Shown: positions 6,984 through 16,566, counted from the stretch's first letter. The stretch is 46,979 nucleotides of DNA from CAYXDR01 sp046498185 (GCA_046498185.1 JAWOBE010000024.1:1-46979), one strand, 5' to 3'. Numbers and translations: made by a program. Notes: a model not told the origin generated them from the sequence alone.

Positions 6984-8816
6984 ATGGCTAAATTTTTTTC
7001 ATACAGCGGTATCTTGCTTCCTGCGGCCCTTCGCCCGCTTGCGGCATACCGTTTTCAGCTGGTTTTAGCGTTTCTTATTGCCGCCGTTTTGCTTCCAGGC
7101 GTTTCAGCCGCCAATTCGACGGGGATCTCCTATGAAATCTTTTTTAAAGGCCTGAAAGATCGGGGCGTTGAATCCGAACTCAGGACGATTTCGGATATGG
7201 AGGAACTGCGGGACAGGCCACCTGCCGGCATAGGACTTCTGCGAAGCCGCGCAGAGCGGGATCGGAAAAGGTTCCTGGAATATTTTAATTCAAAGGGTTG
7301 GTATGCCGCGGAAATAACCGTGAGCATCGACCGGGATGAAACGCCGGTGAAAGTCTTCTTCCATGTGGATACAGGCCCGCCTTATCTTCTCGACGTTATC
7401 GATATACAAGTTGGCGGTGAAGCCGAGTTTGAACTGCCGTCACCGTCGGAAACAGGTCTCGTTTCAGGAGAAAAATTCGAAGCAGGCCCTTTCCTTTCTG
7501 CCCAGAACAGGCTGCTTGTACATCTGAAGAGCCTTGGATACCCTTTTCCTTCAGTCGTCGACAGGCGGGTCACCGTAGATCATCGGGACCAATCGGTATC
7601 CGTGAAAATGTCCATTGATCCGGGGCCTTCAGCGGTGCTAGGGGAGGCGCGGTTCGAAGGCCTCAAAAGCATTGAAGAGAGTTTTGTCCGTAAGATGGTT
7701 CCCTGGAAGCGTGGAGACCGATATGACCCTGCTTTATTGCGGGCCTTACATCGAGATCTTTCGTCGACCGGTCTTTTCGCGGGCATAAAAATCACCGAGG
7801 CAGCCGAGGTGGATGAAAAAGGCGTGCTTCCGGTGACCGTAGACCTTACAGAGCGGAAGCACCGTTCGATTGGTGCATCCCTCAACTATTTATCAGATGA
7901 AGGTCCGGGGGCGAAATTGTCCTGGGAGCATAGAAATTTGATGCACCATGGGGAGCGTTTTGTACTGGGTGCCAGTGGATCCGATTTTACCAGGGATGCA
8001 TCCGCGGTTTTCCGGAAGCCATATTTTTTGAGAAACGATCAATGGCTTCGCATCAGCACCCGCTTCGCCGATGAACGGCCCGACGCTTACGAAAGCCGCA
8101 GCTTGTCAGGAGGGTTTCAGATCGAACGTGAGCTGGATGAGGGCTTAACCCTGGCCGGGGGCCTGGGATATAAAAAATCCAGGATAACGCAGTTCGGTGT
8201 TGAAGAAGAATATACGCTTCTATCTCTTCCTCTAAGGGTATCCCTCGACACGAGTGACGATCTACTCGACCCCACACGTGGGGGCCGGCTGACGATAGAA
8301 ACGACCCCTATGTTGAATGTCGAGCACACCGACCGGCCTTTTGTCAAGATGTACGGGAGATACCGCAGATATCTCCCGGTTTTTGATTCTCCCTCGGTCG
8401 TTCTGGCCGGGAGCGTAGCCGCAGGCATGATAACCGGATCGCGGCACGGAGACATCCCGGCCGACGAGAGATTCTATGCCGGCGGCGGCGGTTCCATCCG
8501 GGGTTATTCCTACCAATCCGTGGGGCCGCTTATCGAAGGCATCCCCTACGGCGGAAGATCACTGATCGAATGCTCCTTCGAGATCCGGACGGCGGTCACG
8601 GAGCATATAGGCATCGTCGCTTTTCTGGACGGCGGAACGGCCTATGAGTCCGGGAATTTCAGCTCGGGTGAATCTTTCCGATGGGGGAGCGGTTTGGGAT
8701 TCCGATACCGGACTCCGGTGGGGCCGCTGCGTTTTGACATTGGTTTCCCATTGGACGGGAGGGATGGATTCGACGATTCGTTTCAGTTTTACTTGAGCCT
8801 GGGGCAGGCTTTTTGA
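6984..8816 (+). CDS. tamA: TamA-like Omp85 outer membrane protein
   Basis: A 610-residue Omp85-superfamily protein. The N-terminus has a signal-peptide-like hydrophobic segment (about residues 24-43, ending near VSAANS). POTRA-like domains follow (about 45-275; for example YFNSKGWYAAEITVSI and LKSLGYPFPSVVDR), then a C-terminal 16-strand barrel (about 285-610) with the conserved loop-6 motif IRGY at 505-508 and a terminal phenylalanine. TamA acts with TamB in moving proteins or phospholipids between inner and outer membrane. The next gene, seven bases downstream, is tamB, which supports TamA over a generic BamA. The start ATG at 6984 follows AGGG at suitable distance. Length is close to characterised TamA (about 580). 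Confidence 0.88.
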   Translation: MAKFFSYSGILLPAALRPLAAYRFQLVLAFLIAAVLLPGVSAANSTGISYEIFFKGLKDRGVESELRTISDMEELRDRPPAGIGLLRSRAERDRKRFLEYFNSKGWYAAEITVSIDRDETPVKVFFHVDTGPPYLLDVIDIQVGGEAEFELPSPSETGLVSGEKFEAGPFLSAQNRLLVHLKSLGYPFPSVVDRRVTVDHRDQSVSVKMSIDPGPSAVLGEARFEGLKSIEESFVRKMVPWKRGDRYDPALLRALHRDLSSTGLFAGIKITEAAEVDEKGVLPVTVDLTERKHRSIGASLNYLSDEGPGAKLSWEHRNLMHHGERFVLGASGSDFTRDASAVFRKPYFLRNDQWLRISTRFADERPDAYESRSLSGGFQIERELDEGLTLAGGLGYKKSRITQFGVEEEYTLLSLPLRVSLDTSDDLLDPTRGGRLTIETTPMLNVEHTDRPFVKMYGRYRRYLPVFDSPSVVLAGSVAAGMITGSRHGDIPADERFYAGGGGSIRGYSYQSVGPLIEGIPYGGRSLIECSFEIRTAVTEHIGIVAFLDGGTAYESGNFSSGESFRWGSGLGFRYRTPVGPLRFDIGFPLDGRDGFDDSFQFYLSLGQAF

Positions 8817-8823
8817 GGCAGGT

Positions 8824-11800
8824 ATGAAAATAGCCGTCAAACGAGCCTTGAAATGGCTGACTATTTCGTTGTGCGTTGGGGTGCTGGTCTGTGCTGTCCT
8901 ATTGGTGTTGATACATACCGGGCCCGGCAGATCAGCGACAGCGGATTTTTTGTCCGCTGTGCTTAGCCGGGGGGAGGGATCGGTAAAAATCACCGGGCTC
9001 GACTTTTTGTTTCCCAAACGGCTTGGTTTTGAGAAGCTGATCGTCTGCGACGGAAAAGGTCAATGGCTTGCTGTCGACGATGCGTTTCTAAAATGGGATC
9101 CATGGTCGGTTGTGAGGGGTCGAATCCATGTGTTGGAGGTTGGAGCCGGATCCATCGATATCTCGCGCTTTCCGAAATCTGCTTCGGGGGCATCGAAGGG
9201 GAAGAAGAAAGCATCCGGAGACGCCGCCGTTCCCTGGGACTTGTTGGCCAGGGTCTCTATTTCATCTGCATCCTTTGAATCCGTGTCTATCGATGAGTCG
9301 GTGGCGGGGGCTGCGATGAGCTTCAGATTAGGTTCAGCCTTCTCTCCGATGGCGCGGGGAGAGGAGGCTGTTTTTTCGTTGGATGTCGAGAGGCTCGACG
9401 GTCCCGGCGGGCATGCACGGATTTCGGCTTCGGTGAATGCTTCGGAGCGCAGGCTGGCTGTGGATGGGCACATATCGGATCCCGAGGGAGGGGTCGTTTC
9501 CACCTTGATGGGAAAGGCGGTTCCAGTTGAGGTCTCGATTTCCGGCGGGGGCCCGTTTTCAATGTGGACGGGCTCCGTGAACGGAACCGCGGGCGATCTG
9601 GGTGCGCTGAGCCTTGATTTGACTTTAAAGGACCAGGGAACCGCTTTCAGGTTCACGGGCGATGGAGAAATAGTTGTTTTAAGCGGGATAACCGGAAGAC
9701 CTGCCCCGGATTCGATAGAACTCGCCTTTGATGCCGAACTTTCAAGGGACAGAAAAATAAACGTTCGGGATTTTCGACTGATCCATCCTGGTGCGAAATT
9801 TATTTCGACCGGTACGTTCGATGGAAAAGCCGGGACGATTGCCGGTTCTTTTTCACTGGGCGTGCCGGATGCAGGCGCTTTTTTCTATCGGGAAACATCC
9901 CGGGTGAACGGTGGATTCGAGATTGCGGGGGAACTGAATGGTTCGGTGATTCGGCCGGTGCTTGACACAGAAGTGATCGGGACAGGGATCTGCACCTATG
10001 ATTTTAGTGCTGACAGGGTAACCGGGAAAATACGCGCCGTGTTGGACCGTGAGGGTGAAGGGTGGGGAACCCTGGATGTCAAGGCCGAAGCGGCAGGTTC
10101 CGGTGTAGTTTTTCCCGGGGGAGTGTCTATCCCGGGCGACGACGTCACGGTTGAAGCGGATATGCGTGTGACTGCGGACGGTGCGGTATCCGGACAGGGA
10201 AATGCTGCTTTAGGAACGGGGCTATCTACTTCTTTCAGCGGAAGCCTTTCTTCCAGTCGGGCAGTTGAGGTCACCGGGCGCATAGAATCTAATGACCTGT
10301 CGGCCCTGTCCGGCATTGCGGGCGTTCCTCTCGCAGGGGCTTCAAAACTGGAGTTTTCTATGGCGGGTCCCACGGCCGAATCATTTACCGTTAATCTTGA
10401 AGGGACGGCGGAACCGGCCCTGTTGACCCGTCTGACCGGACGATCGTGGCCCGGAGGGAATCTCAGCCTTAAGGGATCCCTGAAGCTCGATGAAGGCAGA
10501 AAGCTTCAGTTGACGGATTTGGTGCTGGCAGACGATGCATTTCGTCTTTCGGCAGTGGCCTCGATGGTTTTTTCCGACCAGTCTTTTTTCGGTGAAATTG
10601 ATTTAAAGATTCCTGAACTCGCGCTTTTTTCCTCTGTGGCTGGGATTCCGCTTTCGGGGTTGGCAAGTTTTAGAGCCGATCTCGAAGGTAAATCGGAGCG
10701 GGTTAGCGCTGAAGCGGAAGGGGATTTTTCGAATGTATCTGTGGATGGATTCCGGTTTGATCAGGGGAAGATAGGTTTAAATGCCCAGGGCCGGCTTTCG
10801 GATATCGAAGGTGATCTAGCGGTGGAAGTGGTGTCGGGGGACAATGGTTTTCATCTAAGTACCGGAATCCGGAACAACCTGCAACGGATCGATTTGGTTG
10901 GCATATCAATCAAGGGACCGGGAAGCACGGTCGAAGGAAACATGGGATTCAGCCATGAAACAAAGTTCATCACAGGCAATCTTAAATATCATATTGAAGA
11001 CCCTGGACATTTTTTGAAAACCTTTTCGAACGGGCAGGGAACAGGGAAGATCCGTTTTTTCGATGACGGAAAAGAGCAGAAAGCCTTCGTTGAATTTACA
11101 GGATCCCAGGTGGAGACAGCGTACGGCTCGATTGGACGGATTCGCGCCGAGGGAGAAGCGGCCGGGCTCTTCCCGCCCCGGCGTGCGGCGGTAACCTGCC
11201 TTTTGTCAGATCTGAAAACAGGAGATTTCCTGGTTTCCTCCGCCACGGTCGAAGGGGAATTAAGCGATCTTCGCCTGTCGGTCGACCTGGATATGAAGGG
11301 CGACTTTCATAGCGGTTTTTCGAGTGGTCTTTCCGCGAGCATTTCTGACGGCCCGGAGCGGATCATTGCCGTGAGCAGGTTCGACCATGTTCACGGGGGA
11401 ATACCGGTGAGGCTGAATTCGCCTGTGCGGGTCGTATTGGCCGGCCGGAAGGTTTCGATGGAGGAGGCTTCCTTTTCTATCGGCAAGGGAACCCTTGGTG
11501 GTTCCGGGGTATTTGACCGGGATGCTTCTATTTTCAGCGTGGAGGCTTCGTATCACAAACTTCCGCTGGCGCTTGTCTCGGCCCTGGGATATGAAGCCGG
11601 CGACGGCCTGGTTTCCGGGAGCATGAATATTTCCAATGGTAACAAGACCCCGGTGTTGAAGCTCGATGCCCTTGTAGAAGGCTTCGGTTTCCCTGGCCTC
11701 AGGGAAGATGCTTTTCCGGCCCTCGATGCCGATCTTCGTGTGGAGAGCAATGGAAATCGGATTGAAGGAAGCGGTGAGATCCGTGGAGCCGGGAAAACCC

Positions 11801-13530
11801 CTTTAACGGTGAAAGTGGCTTTTCCGGTGGAATATCGCTCTTCTTCAGCTCTTCCTCGTTTTATGCCGGCAGGTGAAATTGAAGGGCGGCTGGCCTGGGA
11901 TTTCGATCTAAAGGACGTTCAGGACATGGGCGTGCGGATGTCGGGGGATTTGTCCGGTAAAGCAGGATTGAAAATCCATATTCAGGGTACGGCGGAGAAT
12001 CCGGAAGTTAAATGCGAGTTCCATGTCGCAAACGGCGGTTACCGAGACCCTCAAGCGGGGAGTTCGATAGAAAATTTAGGCGTGAACCTTTCCGCGCATA
12101 CTCTTCCTGCCGGTTTATCTGAACGCCTTGCTTTAACAGGAAGCATATCCGGGATTTCCTCTTCGCCGTTTGAAATCTCGGGGGAACTGCCGTTTGTTTT
12201 TTCATTGTCTCCTTTCCGTTTCACGCTTCCTGGTGACGGCGAGGTGGAAGGTTTTCTAAGGGGCGATATGGATCTGGCTGCGGTGCCGGCCGCATTTTCC
12301 CTCGACCGTCACCATATGCAGGGTTTGATGAAATTCGACCTTGATCTGGCGGGGACGGTGTTTGAACCCCGTCTTTCCGGTTCGGCTCAACTGAACCAAG
12401 GTTATTTCGAAGATATCACCACCGGTACCGTCCTCGAGGAAATTTCCCTGCATCTGGAAGCTTCTCCTCCCAGAGTAAAGATCGCACGTTGTGAGGCTCG
12501 GGCGGGCCAGGACGGAAAAGTGAGAGTAGAGGGTTGGCTCGAGGCGGCGCCCGGGGAGACTGCTTCATATGATGTAACGCTGAAAATGGAAAATGCCGCC
12601 CTTCTCAGGCGCGATGACGCGTACGCCGTCATGGGCGGCTCTATCCGGCTCAGAGGAACAGGCCTTGAAGCATTGGTGACCGGAAAGGTTTTACTGGAAC
12701 GGGTCGAGATAATGATACCCGATCACGTCGCGAATGACATTCCGCAGCTTGAAGTCGTGGAGATACACGGGGACCGGAAGGTCGAAGCCCCGGTTCCCTC
12801 CACTGAACAGTCACGCTCTCTTCCAGTTGATATTGACGTGAGACTTGAAAGCCCCGGCCGCCTGTTCGTCGCAGGACGTGGGCTTGACAGCGAGTGGAAA
12901 GGGACTGTCCATGTCAAAAAAGGTAAAGGCCCGGAGATGGAGGTCTCAGGTGGGTTTTCGCTGGTCCGTGGATATTTCAACTTGCTGGGTAAGCGTTTCA
13001 CGCTGACCAGGGGCAAGATTCAACTGGGTGGACCCTCTGGAACCTCCCCCCTGATCGACGTAGAAGGGAGAGCTTCATCGGGAGGCATGACCGCAGAGGT
13101 GAAGGTCTCGGGTCCCGCTACATCACCATCAATCAGTTTGAGTTCCAGCCCGGCGTACCCTTCAGATGAAATTCTCGCGCGCCTTTTGTTTGGAAGAAGT
13201 GCCGACACTCTTACTCCACTTCAGGCTCTGCAGCTCGCACAGGCGGTGCGGACACTTGCCGGTGGAGGAGGGCTCGATGTATTCAGTAAAACCAGGAAAT
13301 TGCTCGGGATAGATCAGCTGGAACTGATGCAGTCGGATGAAGATGAAGCAGCGATCAGGGCCGGAAAATATATTCATGACAGAATCTATTTTCAGGTGGA
13401 GCAGGGTGTGGGATCGTCCAACAGCAAGGCTTCGGTGGAAGTGGAACTTTCCCCGAATCTTTCGCTGGAAACGGGAATAGGCGCCGACTCCGGAGGTGGA
13501 GTCGGCGTCAAATGGAGATGGGATTACTAA
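8824..13530 (+). CDS. tamB: TamB-like translocation and assembly module protein (DUF490/AsmA-like)
   Basis: A 1568-residue protein anchored by one N-terminal membrane helix (about residues 10-32, LTISLCVGVLVCAVLLVLI), followed by a very long beta-rich periplasmic region made of repeated amphipathic strands, as expected for the beta-taco groove of AsmA/TamB proteins. The C-terminal TamB domain (about 1230-1568) shows typical elements: VRGYFNLLGKRFTLTRGKI, PSDEILARLLFGRS and a final GVGVKWRWDY. Bacterial TamB proteins are usually 1200-1600 residues. It spans the periplasm with TamA and is thought to carry lipids or help outer-membrane protein assembly. It starts seven bases after tamA, so the two form an operon. 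It ends 18 bp from the convergent pckA end, with no hairpin terminator seen. Confidence 0.9.
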   Translation: MKIAVKRALKWLTISLCVGVLVCAVLLVLIHTGPGRSATADFLSAVLSRGEGSVKITGLDFLFPKRLGFEKLIVCDGKGQWLAVDDAFLKWDPWSVVRGRIHVLEVGAGSIDISRFPKSASGASKGKKKASGDAAVPWDLLARVSISSASFESVSIDESVAGAAMSFRLGSAFSPMARGEEAVFSLDVERLDGPGGHARISASVNASERRLAVDGHISDPEGGVVSTLMGKAVPVEVSISGGGPFSMWTGSVNGTAGDLGALSLDLTLKDQGTAFRFTGDGEIVVLSGITGRPAPDSIELAFDAELSRDRKINVRDFRLIHPGAKFISTGTFDGKAGTIAGSFSLGVPDAGAFFYRETSRVNGGFEIAGELNGSVIRPVLDTEVIGTGICTYDFSADRVTGKIRAVLDREGEGWGTLDVKAEAAGSGVVFPGGVSIPGDDVTVEADMRVTADGAVSGQGNAALGTGLSTSFSGSLSSSRAVEVTGRIESNDLSALSGIAGVPLAGASKLEFSMAGPTAESFTVNLEGTAEPALLTRLTGRSWPGGNLSLKGSLKLDEGRKLQLTDLVLADDAFRLSAVASMVFSDQSFFGEIDLKIPELALFSSVAGIPLSGLASFRADLEGKSERVSAEAEGDFSNVSVDGFRFDQGKIGLNAQGRLSDIEGDLAVEVVSGDNGFHLSTGIRNNLQRIDLVGISIKGPGSTVEGNMGFSHETKFITGNLKYHIEDPGHFLKTFSNGQGTGKIRFFDDGKEQKAFVEFTGSQVETAYGSIGRIRAEGEAAGLFPPRRAAVTCLLSDLKTGDFLVSSATVEGELSDLRLSVDLDMKGDFHSGFSSGLSASISDGPERIIAVSRFDHVHGGIPVRLNSPVRVVLAGRKVSMEEASFSIGKGTLGGSGVFDRDASIFSVEASYHKLPLALVSALGYEAGDGLVSGSMNISNGNKTPVLKLDALVEGFGFPGLREDAFPALDADLRVESNGNRIEGSGEIRGAGKTPLTVKVAFPVEYRSSSALPRFMPAGEIEGRLAWDFDLKDVQDMGVRMSGDLSGKAGLKIHIQGTAENPEVKCEFHVANGGYRDPQAGSSIENLGVNLSAHTLPAGLSERLALTGSISGISSSPFEISGELPFVFSLSPFRFTLPGDGEVEGFLRGDMDLAAVPAAFSLDRHHMQGLMKFDLDLAGTVFEPRLSGSAQLNQGYFEDITTGTVLEEISLHLEASPPRVKIARCEARAGQDGKVRVEGWLEAAPGETASYDVTLKMENAALLRRDDAYAVMGGSIRLRGTGLEALVTGKVLLERVEIMIPDHVANDIPQLEVVEIHGDRKVEAPVPSTEQSRSLPVDIDVRLESPGRLFVAGRGLDSEWKGTVHVKKGKGPEMEVSGGFSLVRGYFNLLGKRFTLTRGKIQLGGPSGTSPLIDVEGRASSGGMTAEVKVSGPATSPSISLSSSPAYPSDEILARLLFGRSADTLTPLQALQLAQAVRTLAGGGGLDVFSKTRKLLGIDQLELMQSDEDEAAIRAGKYIHDRIYFQVEQGVGSSNSKASVEVELSPNLSLETGIGADSGGGVGVKWRWDY

Positions 13531-13548
13531 TTTTTGAACAGCGTGTTT

Positions 13549-15144
13549 CTATGGCATTACCGATGCTATTTCGGGCGGTACATCTTTTTCGAATTGTTTG
13601 AAATTGTTCTTGAAGTCGGCGGCGAGCTTCTCCGCGCGCTTCGCGTAATCCGAGGCATCGGCGGCTGCCTCCGCCGGTTTTAATATTTCTGAAGGTACCC
13701 CAGGGCACTGCCTGGGCACCATAAACCCGAAACGCGGATCCCTGTCGAATTCCTGCCGGTCAAGGGCACCGCTGACGATGTTGCGCACCAGCGCCCGTGA
13801 GTAGGCGATCTTGATGCGGTCGGCGCGGCCGTGTGGTTCACCGGACCAGCCTGTGTTCACCAGCCAGCATGAAACCTTGTGACGGTCTATCTTTTCCGAA
13901 AGCAAGCCTGCGTATACGGTCGGGGGCAAGGCCATGAACGGCGCCCCGAAACAGGCGCTGAAGGTAGCCTGGGGTTCATCTATGCCCTGTTCGGTGCCCG
14001 CCACTTTGGCTGTGTAGCCGCTCAGGAAATGATAAACGGCCTGTTCTTTGGTGAGCTTTGCAACAGGCGGCATTACCCCGAAAGCGTCGCATGTCAGCAT
14101 TACGACGTTTTTCGGATGGCCGGAAACCCCGTGCCTGAGCGCACTCGGAATATGGGGGATCGGATATGCGGCCCGAGTGTTTTCGGTCAGAGAAGCGTCG
14201 TCCAGATTCAGTCTGCGGGAATTGCTGTCCAGAGTGACATTTTCCAGGATGGTTCCGAATTTACGCGTGCATTCATATATCTCCGGCTCAGCCTCTTTCG
14301 AGAGGCGGATGACCTTGGCATAGCAGCCTCCCTCGAAATTAAACAGACCTTCCTCGCTCCAACCATGTTCATCATCTCCTATCAACAGGCGTTCGGGGTC
14401 GGCCGAAAGCGTTGTTTTACCCGTTCCGGACAGGCCGAAGAAGATCGCCGCGTCGTCAAGCTTTTCTCCGACATTCGCCGAGCAGTGCATGGGAAGAACC
14501 GATTGCTGAGGATAAAAATAATTGAGCATCGTGAACACCGATTTCTTTATCTCGCCGCCATAGCTGGTTCCGCCTATCAGTACAAGCTTTTTAGCCATAT
14601 GCAGAAGAACGAATGCTTCTGAACGTACATTGTCCACTTCCGGCATCGCGTGGAAGCGGGGCAGGTTGATAACGACGAAAGAGGGTTTATGCCTGTCGGC
14701 TTCCTCACGATTTTTTATCTGTATAAACATGTTACGGGCGAACAGGCTGTGCCAGGCTGTTTCGGTGATCACCCGCAGAGGGATGCGATATTTGTTGTCC
14801 GCGCCGGCGAAGCAGTCCTGTACGAATAGATCCTTGTTTTGGACATAGGCATCAAGCCGGTGTAGAAGCTGATCGAAATGGTGCTCGTCGATTCCTTTGT
14901 TTACTTTTCCCCACCAGACTTTTTTCAGCGAAGAAGGCTCTTTTACGATGTATCTGTCGTCGGGCGACCGGCCCATGTGATGTCCCGTCCGGACGACCAC
15001 AGGCCCCAGATGTGCAATTATACCTTCCCTTCTCCGGATAATTTCTTCGTAGAGCATTGGAGTGTTGGCGTTCCAATAGACACCGGCCAAGTTTCTCAAT
15101 CCAATCGATTCAAGCTCAAGTCGCACATTTTTATAATTGAACAT
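13549..15144 (-). CDS. pckA: Phosphoenolpyruvate carboxykinase (ATP)
   Basis: Converts oxaloacetate and ATP to phosphoenolpyruvate, CO2 and ADP (or the reverse in some anaerobes). The P-loop kinase-1a motif GLSGTGKTTLSAD (about 237-249), the following LIGDDEHGW metal site, RTGHHMGRSPDDRY near the N-terminus and NTGWSGEPHG in the C-terminal half are all intact. The frame opens at 15201, but the ATG at 15144 has a good GAGGAG site six bases upstream and gives 531 residues, the normal length. It is monocistronic, transcribed away from the metallo-hydrolase gene at 15488 and convergent with tamB. Confidence 0.96.
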   Translation of the reverse strand: MFNYKNVRLELESIGLRNLAGVYWNANTPMLYEEIIRRREGIIAHLGPVVVRTGHHMGRSPDDRYIVKEPSSLKKVWWGKVNKGIDEHHFDQLLHRLDAYVQNKDLFVQDCFAGADNKYRIPLRVITETAWHSLFARNMFIQIKNREEADRHKPSFVVINLPRFHAMPEVDNVRSEAFVLLHMAKKLVLIGGTSYGGEIKKSVFTMLNYFYPQQSVLPMHCSANVGEKLDDAAIFFGLSGTGKTTLSADPERLLIGDDEHGWSEEGLFNFEGGCYAKVIRLSKEAEPEIYECTRKFGTILENVTLDSNSRRLNLDDASLTENTRAAYPIPHIPSALRHGVSGHPKNVVMLTCDAFGVMPPVAKLTKEQAVYHFLSGYTAKVAGTEQGIDEPQATFSACFGAPFMALPPTVYAGLLSEKIDRHKVSCWLVNTGWSGEPHGRADRIKIAYSRALVRNIVSGALDRQEFDRDPRFGFMVPRQCPGVPSEILKPAEAAADASDYAKRAEKLAADFKNNFKQFEKDVPPEIASVMP

Positions 15145-15329
15145 GTTTTTCTCCTCACTTGGCATAAAATGATTCGCTGACAACAAGCCTTCATAAATCA
15201 TTTTTCAAATTTTACAGTGAATGTCAATGCTAAATGTACCTATAAAGGATCCAAGCCAGATAAAGCGGAAATTGTATGTTACAATATCACCAGGGTTTAT
15301 GGCCTCTTAAAAAGAAGCATCCCCGCCTT

Positions 15330-15393
15330 TTCGACCCCGATACCGATCCCGAGGGGCATCGTTGTTTCGACTTTTTACGATTTCATGAGGGTT
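15330..15393 (+). repeat. Dispersed two-part intergenic repeat, copy 2
   Basis: TTCGACCCCGATAC at 15330-15343 and the 24-base block at 15370-15393, same strand and order as 6907-6980. The middle segment is ten bases shorter than in copy 1 and contains CGATCC. The second block differs by one base (ATGAGGG instead of ATCAGGG). Confidence 0.65.
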
Positions 15394-15420
15394 TGCTGTT
15401 TCGGGTTTGAAGGAGTACTA

Positions 15421-15474
15421 TTGAAAAAAGCGTTTAACATTGTAATCGAAAAGGGTCGTTTATTTTCTAAATGA
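15421..15474 (+). CDS. Possible 17-residue small ORF with strong ribosome site
   Basis: A TTG codon at 15421 is preceded by GAAGGAG at five-base spacing and opens a frame coding MKKAFNIVIEKGRLFSK before a TGA. It ends 13 bp before the ATG of the metallo-hydrolase gene. Basic N-terminus and short length would suit a leader peptide or translational-coupling ORF. Nothing else supports that it is expressed, and the site may be chance. Confidence 0.25.
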   Translation: MKKAFNIVIEKGRLFSK

Positions 15475-15487
15475 ATTGAGGCGATTT

Positions 15488-16129
15488 ATGAAAGTAACCA
15501 TCATTTATGACAATGACGTCTATGTTGAAGGCTTGAAAGCGGATTGGGGGTTTTCGTGCCTGGTTGAAAAAGAAGGCGGTCCGAAGATCCTTTTCGATAC
15601 CGGAGCCGATGGGTCCATCCTGTTGTTGAATATGAAAAAGATCGGCATCGATCCGCTTTCGGTCGATCTGGTTGTGATATCTCATGGACATTGGGATCAT
15701 ACGGGAGGTCTTTCACGGTTTCTATCTGAAAACAGGGAGGCGAATGTTTTTGTTCCCCTTTCATGCGCCCGGCCTGGATCAGATGGACGGATCATCGCCG
15801 TTGACCGGCCCCTGGAAATCGACAACGGCATTTATTCCACCGGAGAGTTGAAAGGGATTGAACAATCTTTGGCGGTCCGGACGGAAAAGGGGATAGCGGT
15901 GGTTACAGGGTGCTCCCATCCCGGTGTTGAAGAAATTCTTCGGTCGGCTTCCAGTTTTGGCAAGGTGTACGCTCTTATCGGGGGGCTTCATGGGTTTCGA
16001 AATTTTGACGCTGTTAAAGATCTCGAGGTGATCTGCCCCTGCCATTGCACTCGCTACAAATCGGAAATAAAAACCCTTTATCCTGAAAAGTATGTAGAAG
16101 GTGGATGCGGAAAAGTAATTGTAATTTGA
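15488..16129 (+). CDS. MBL-fold metallo-hydrolase (dihydropterin/RFAP-synthase-like family)
   Basis: A 213-residue metallo-beta-lactamase-fold protein. The HxHxDH zinc motif is intact (VVISHGHWDHTGGL), with further ligands in VVTGCSHPGVEEIL and a C-terminal CPCHCTRYK segment followed by VEGGCGKVI. This pattern marks the branch often annotated 7,8-dihydropterin-6-yl-methyl-4-(beta-D-ribofuranosyl)aminobenzene 5'-phosphate synthase. That activity is known from methanogens, and most bacterial members have no proven substrate. An in-frame ATG at 15476 exists, but the one at 15488 follows GAGG at a good distance and begins with the typical MKVTIIYDN. A ferredoxin gene starts 81 bp downstream. Confidence 0.85.
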   Translation: MKVTIIYDNDVYVEGLKADWGFSCLVEKEGGPKILFDTGADGSILLLNMKKIGIDPLSVDLVVISHGHWDHTGGLSRFLSENREANVFVPLSCARPGSDGRIIAVDRPLEIDNGIYSTGELKGIEQSLAVRTEKGIAVVTGCSHPGVEEILRSASSFGKVYALIGGLHGFRNFDAVKDLEVICPCHCTRYKSEIKTLYPEKYVEGGCGKVIVI

Positions 16130-16209
16130 AGACTCTTTTATGGTGAAACACTAAACCTATGATAATAAATTTAGAATAAATTGAAAAGTTTCAGAAAGGG
16201 GGAATACAT

Positions 16210-16566
16210 ATGCCTTGGGTTGATGATGATTTATGTATCGGTTGCGGGGTATGCGTTGAAGAGTGCCCGGTGGGCGCAATCGTTCTGAAGGATGAAGTGG
16301 CGGAAATCAACATGAGTGACTGTATTCATTGCGGCCTGTGTCATGATGTCTGTGATCAGGAAGCGGTGCGGCATGACAGCGAGAAAATCCCGGAAGAGAT
16401 TGATCGGAATGTTGAAATGACAAAATCCTTCATGGAAGCCTGTGAAAAGCACCTGGGCGGGCCGGGGGAGCAACAGAAATGTCTCAACCGAATGATTAAA
16501 CATTTTAATAAAGAAAAAGTTGTTGCCGAAAAAACTATAGAAAAATTGATGTCAATGCGAGAATAA
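16210..16566 (+). CDS. 2x[4Fe-4S] ferredoxin with C-terminal extension
   Basis: A 118-residue cytoplasmic electron carrier. Two cluster motifs lie in the first 55 residues: CIGCGVCVEECPVGA and CIHCGLCHDVCDQEA. The last cysteine of the second motif is followed by Asp, not the usual Pro. About 60 further residues form a charged, probably helical tail (EIDRNVEMTKSFMEAC ... KEKVVAEKTIEKLM) absent from minimal bacterial ferredoxins. The start ATG at 16210 follows AAAGGGGG. The partner enzyme is unknown; the upstream metallo-hydrolase and the IorAB complex elsewhere in the window are possibilities only. Confidence 0.88.
   Translation: MPWVDDDLCIGCGVCVEECPVGAIVLKDEVAEINMSDCIHCGLCHDVCDQEAVRHDSEKIPEEIDRNVEMTKSFMEACEKHLGGPGEQQKCLNRMIKHFNKEKVVAEKTIEKLMSMRE

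Larger units (their letters stand above)
15145..15487. other. Intergenic region upstream of pckA and the metallo-hydrolase gene
   Basis: This 343-bp gap carries the second copy of the two-part dispersed repeat (15330-15393) and a possible 17-codon ORF (15421-15474). On the pckA side a TTGACA lies near 15219-15224 on the minus strand, without a convincing -10 partner. Confidence 0.6.

Noticed and set aside
13531..13548. Bidirectional terminator between tamB and pckA
   Set aside because: Only 18 bp separate the convergent genes and no hairpin with T-tract is visible.
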